From: CAZJUP01 sp964549275
Lineage (GTDB): Bacteria; Fidelibacterota; Marinisomatia; Marinisomatales; TCS55
Assembly (NCBI GenBank): GCA_964549275.1
Contig: CAZJUP010000002.1
Location: forward strand, 153,092 to 217,091
DNA length: 64,000 nt
Reading direction: 5' to 3'
This document shows, piece after piece, positions 60,927-64,000 of this stretch. The number at the start of each line of letters is the position of its first letter. Positions within the stretch are counted from its first letter, which is position 1. The notes under the pieces are model-generated. The model was not told the origin of the DNA, did not search any database, and worked only from the letters and a program-made list of their open reading frames with translations. Made by a program: the position numbers and the translations under genes.

Positions 60927-61280
60927 ATGTTAAAAAACACAATCATTGTCTCTTTCATAGGTTTGGCGTTGGGTCTGTCAGCCTGTGGAGGGAAAAAGGA
61001 TTCCCATGAAGGACATGACCATGCAAAGAAAGAAATAACTGAAGAAAAACTGGTCTATTACACCTGTCCCATGGAAAGCCATAAACATGTCTATAGCCGA
61101 GAAGAAGGCTCATGCCCTGAATGCGGAATGAAACTAGTCGCCGGTGTTCTTACATCAGAAGAAAAAAAGGACTATTACGGCTGTCCCATGTTAATCCATA
61201 GCCATGTACGTAGTGATAAACCGGGAAAATGTGATGAATGCGGAATGAAGCTCATGCCCATGAGATTAAAGAAAAGTTGA
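60927..61280 (+). CDS. Lipoprotein with two heavy-metal-binding domains
   Basis: 117 residues from ATG 60927 (AAAGGAG upstream). A lipobox (LSAC) places it on a membrane surface. His-rich linker (HEGHDHAKK), then two repeated units, YTCPMESHKHVYS...CPECGMKL and YGCPMLIHSHVRS...CDECGMKL, similar to those in the adaptor. It probably scavenges copper or silver in the periplasm for the pump. Confidence 0.88.
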   Translation: MLKNTIIVSFIGLALGLSACGGKKDSHEGHDHAKKEITEEKLVYYTCPMESHKHVYSREEGSCPECGMKLVAGVLTSEEKKDYYGCPMLIHSHVRSDKPGKCDECGMKLMPMRLKKS

Positions 61281-61310
61281 CATTTCTTTATACGGTATTG
61301 GAGCTATGTC

Positions 61311-61862
61311 ATGAAGAATAAATACATAATAGCCATTTTAATATCCGGTTTGTTTCTTGCAGGGTGCATGCACATGGGAATGGGAATGCATGGGAGAATG
61401 GGAATGGGAAAATCAATTTCCATTACACGAGTCCAGGAAACCAATAAGAATGATAAAATGGGTCAAGTCATTGCCAAAGCTGTGGACAATTTGCAAACTG
61501 AATCCTTATCTATTTCCAATTTGGCTGTGTGGAGAATACGGAGTCAGTCTGCAGGATTGGATGTGGATTTATTACGAGCTAAACTCATCACACAGCTTGT
61601 TTCAATGAATACAATTCAAGTAATCAGCAGAGAACGATTAGAGGAATTATTGCATGAACAGGCACTTTCCTTATCTGGAGTAATTGATAGCGAAAGTGCA
61701 GTAGAAATAGGAAGTATGGTAGGAATTGATGGGTTTCTTGATGGATATGCATCTTTTGTCGAAAATCAATTATCATTAACACTGCACTTAATCGAGACAA
61801 AAACAGGTAAAATAGTGTGGTCGCAAAGCGTGCAATCGAATGAGATTACTGGAGAGAAGTGA
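61311..61862 (+). CDS. Met/His-rich lipoprotein with CsgG-like domain
   Basis: 183 residues. The lipobox (LAGC) is followed at once by HMGMGMHGRMGMG, a methionine/histidine run typical of copper(I) binding. The rest resembles the CsgG/FlgO-type fold (LQTESLSISNLAVWRI... ITQLVSMNTIQVISRERLEELLHEQ... LHLIETKTGKIVWSQSV). Its job is not known; a periplasmic copper carrier or a small outer-membrane lipoprotein is plausible. Confidence 0.7.
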   Translation: MKNKYIIAILISGLFLAGCMHMGMGMHGRMGMGKSISITRVQETNKNDKMGQVIAKAVDNLQTESLSISNLAVWRIRSQSAGLDVDLLRAKLITQLVSMNTIQVISRERLEELLHEQALSLSGVIDSESAVEIGSMVGIDGFLDGYASFVENQLSLTLHLIETKTGKIVWSQSVQSNEITGEK

Positions 61863-61977
61863 CCTTGAAATCCTTTAGAAGAGAATCATAAAGGTGCAAA
61901 ATGATTTTCGAATATTATCCAAACTTCTAAAGGATTGATAAAAGAACTCAAAAAATATAAAACAGATTGGAGATATC

Positions 61978-63012
61978 ATGACACTTCCTGATTATATACC
62001 CAATATTCATCCGCTGTTGGTTCATTTTCCAATTGTATTAATTCCTTTAGGGTTTATATTGCATTTGGTTTGTCTTTTGCTAAAACGCGTAGATGAGTGG
62101 CAAATTCCAATCGGATTAATGTATTTAGCTTCCGCAATTAGTACCATAGCTGCGTTTTTATCCGGACGGCAGGCAGCGGATACTGTATCAGTTTCTGTCC
62201 AAGCAAACCTCGTTTTATCTGAACATGCGGATTTGGCATTGTGGACACTTGTCATTTCGGTGATAATATGCATTTTGTATTGGACGTGGATACGGTTTAA
62301 AGAATTTTCGATTTTGCCATGGATTATTTTGACATTGTCTATATCTAATATTGGATTTCTTGTGTTCACTGCTGACCATGGTGGACGATTGGTTTATGGC
62401 TTTGGTACAGGTGTTACTTTACCATTTGATAAGTCTGATTCTAAACAAATAAATGAACCAGTTTCAAATCTTACCATGAATTCTGATGGCTCATGGAGTT
62501 GGAAACCGCAAATTAGAAATAGTCAAAACGTTTTTTCAGAATTCCAATTTATCGAGGGAAACTCCAGTGATATAAAATCAAATCCTGAAGAGAATGAATA
62601 TTTTTCAATCAACAAATCAGTATTTTTCGTTTTGAATAAATATCAGGAGGATGTTCAAGTTGAAATACAACTGAATGTAAATGAATTCGAAGGATCTGTT
62701 TCAATTGTTCATCATTATGATTCACCAAACCAGTATGATTTTATGGAATTGACTGATGACAAAATAACTTTAGGTCGAATCAAAAATGGTAAACGAAATG
62801 AAATGGATTCTAAAAATGTTCAGACTGATGGTTGGTTAACAATTAAATCAATTGGAAGCGGTCGCCACTTTAAAGGATATTTAAACGATAAGCTGGTCGT
62901 CCATGGTCATGCACCTTCTTTTGATTCAGGAATGGTTGGGCTCAGAATTGACGGAAACGGAACTTTAGGGTTGAGATTGTTGAAAACGATTCTACTTCAA
63001 CAGGATAATTAA
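61978..63012 (+). CDS. DUF2231 membrane protein with C-terminal lectin-like domain
   Basis: 344 residues. Four membrane helices (PNIHPLLVHFPIVLIPLGFILHL, LMYLASAISTIAAFLSGRQAAD, HADLALWTLVISVIICILYW, ILPWIILTLSISNIGFLVF) form the DUF2231 domain, which carries conserved His residues. Residues about 150-344 form a beta-rich, concanavalin-like domain (ITLGRIKNGKRNE, GWLTIKSIGSGRHFKGYLNDKLVVHG, MVGLRIDGNG). DUF2231 proteins are often near metal or heme genes; function unproven. Confidence 0.75.
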   Translation: MTLPDYIPNIHPLLVHFPIVLIPLGFILHLVCLLLKRVDEWQIPIGLMYLASAISTIAAFLSGRQAADTVSVSVQANLVLSEHADLALWTLVISVIICILYWTWIRFKEFSILPWIILTLSISNIGFLVFTADHGGRLVYGFGTGVTLPFDKSDSKQINEPVSNLTMNSDGSWSWKPQIRNSQNVFSEFQFIEGNSSDIKSNPEENEYFSINKSVFFVLNKYQEDVQVEIQLNVNEFEGSVSIVHHYDSPNQYDFMELTDDKITLGRIKNGKRNEMDSKNVQTDGWLTIKSIGSGRHFKGYLNDKLVVHGHAPSFDSGMVGLRIDGNGTLGLRLLKTILLQQDN

Positions 63013-63193
63013 TAATTTGCCAAATATTATTCACCAAATGATGAAATCTGGGGAAAAAATATTTCTGAGTGAATTAGGAGTGTATTACAACTCTGGAGCG
63101 TTAATAGTATACACTGAAATGCAAATGGAATAAAAATCATTAAATCCTAAATAAATCATTTGAGAATACCATAAAATACAAGAAAGTAAAAAA

Positions 63194-64000
63194 ATGAAAA
63201 TAGTCACGATGATACTTATGGTAATGAGTATAGCGTTTTCTCAAAATCAACTCATTATTCCACCTGTAATGATTGGAAATAATTTCGATCTTACACTACA
63301 AGAAAGTGAAATGGAATTTTTCCCCGGAATTTTTACTCGAACAATGGGTGTGAGTTTTCCTATCCTTGGACCGACCTTGATTATGGAAAAAGGGGAAGAA
63401 GTAAATATAACATTTGATAACCAATTGCCTGATACAACAACAATTCATTGGCATGGTATGCATGTCCCGGCTGAATTTGATGGTGGCCCCCATACACCCA
63501 TCCCACCCAATACAACCTGGAATCCTCACTTTACAGTTAAAGACCATGCTTCAACCATGTGGTATCATCCTCATTTAATGCATAAAACAAACGAGCATGT
63601 TCAAATGGGAATTGCGGGATTTGTGATTGTGAAAGATGGTGAAGAAGCACAATTGGATTTACCACGGGAATATGGAGTGGATGATATTCCGCTCGTTTTT
63701 CAGACAAAAACATTGGACGATAATTATCAAATTGTAACAAATATGGATTCCAGCGGACTTGATTCATACTTGTTTACAAATGGAACAATGGATGCATATG
63801 TAGAAGTACCAGCGCAAATTGTACGGTTTCGCTTATTGAACGGATCTTCTGAACGTTCTTTTAATGTTGGTCTAGAGAATCATTCAGAATTTTACGTGAT
63901 TGGAACAGACGGCGGATTATTACAAGAACCAGTTGAATTAGATGAATTGTTAATGTCACCCGGAGAACGTTATGAAATTCTGGTTGATTTAAATAATATG
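63194..64000 (+). CDS. Multicopper oxidase (CueO/CopA-like), 3' end outside window
   Basis: 269 residues visible from ATG 63194, with a signal peptide (MKIVTMILMVMSIAFSQ). The copper motifs HWHGMHVP and WYHPHLM (type 2/3 ligands) are present; the C-terminal motif with the type 1 copper lies beyond the edge. Cupredoxin domains 1 and 2 are recognised (FRLLNGSSERSFNVGL, MSPGERYEILVDL). It probably oxidises toxic copper(I) in the periplasm and completes the metal-resistance cluster. Confidence 0.93.
   Translation, partial: MKIVTMILMVMSIAFSQNQLIIPPVMIGNNFDLTLQESEMEFFPGIFTRTMGVSFPILGPTLIMEKGEEVNITFDNQLPDTTTIHWHGMHVPAEFDGGPHTPIPPNTTWNPHFTVKDHASTMWYHPHLMHKTNEHVQMGIAGFVIVKDGEEAQLDLPREYGVDDIPLVFQTKTLDDNYQIVTNMDSSGLDSYLFTNGTMDAYVEVPAQIVRFRLLNGSSERSFNVGLENHSEFYVIGTDGGLLQEPVELDELLMSPGERYEILVDLNNM

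Overview
This window is bacterial chromosome of moderate GC. It has no insertion sequence, phage gene or CRISPR array that I can see. It carries a formyl-methionine initiator tRNA, greA, typA and Gram-negative envelope genes (TolC-type channel, RND pump, beta-barrel, Tat-exported redox enzymes). The gene content suggests a planktonic, at least facultatively anaerobic bacterium that uses hydrogen and sulfur compounds. An FCB-group lineage such as Marinimicrobia or Calditrichota would fit, but this is a guess and no phylogenetic marker was tested.

Layout. Positions 1-14240 hold mixed housekeeping genes: an exo/endonuclease-phosphatase fragment, a DUF3604 protein, tRNA-fMet, greA, a DEAD-box helicase whose 3' end merges with a duplicated greA fragment, a zinc-finger protein, a frameshifted TPR gene, typA, two exported proteins, a CrtI/RetSat-like oxidoreductase and a DppA-type peptidase. 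Positions 14281-20518 hold a soluble signalling operon: a SpoIIAA-like protein, a PAS histidine kinase ending in a 15-G tract, an NtrC-type sigma-54 activator, a second PAS kinase, a lone receiver and a zinc-ribbon protein. Positions 20608-32439 hold a large gas vesicle operon (gvpA, two GvpC-like repeat proteins, gvpO, gvpN, three gvpF/L, gvpG, gvpS-like, gvpJ, gvpK, gvpH). Mixed in are two DnaJ-type zinc-finger proteins without J domains, an AbrB-like protein, coiled-coil proteins and a CDC48/p97 ATPase with an unknown overlapping partner. Positions 32498-35944 hold a UspA protein, a beta-propeller protein, an SDR-helical fusion and a membrane protein.

Positions 36052-41557 (minus strand) are a hybOABCD-type periplasmic [NiFe] hydrogenase operon. 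Positions 42372-49298 (minus strand) are a polysulfide/thiosulfate-reductase-like operon (molybdopterin subunit, FeS subunit, two NrfD-type anchors) with two YeeE/YedE sulfur transporters and a rhodanese lacking its catalytic cysteine. Cysteine-rich MarR, MerR and Rrf2 regulators lie around them. Positions 50577-54054 hold an M1 aminopeptidase, a 2H phosphoesterase and an isochorismatase-family hydrolase. Positions 54095-64000 are a copper/heavy-metal module: CusCBA-type pump, metal-binding lipoproteins, a DUF2231 protein and a multicopper oxidase cut by the window end.

How it fits together. The strongest unifying observation is regulatory. Four copies of a 20-bp palindrome, TTATGG-N8-CCATAA, occur as two pairs. 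One pair precedes the kinase/NtrC operon and the other lies about 100 bp upstream of a textbook sigma-54 promoter in front of gvpA. A second sigma-54 promoter precedes the zinc-ribbon gene. This implies a dedicated two-kinase, NtrC-type, sigma-54 switch for flotation, possibly autoregulated and possibly modulated by slippage of the poly-G tract. Further on, the hydrogenase and the polysulfide-reductase-like complex together would support hydrogen-driven sulfur respiration through a quinone pool.
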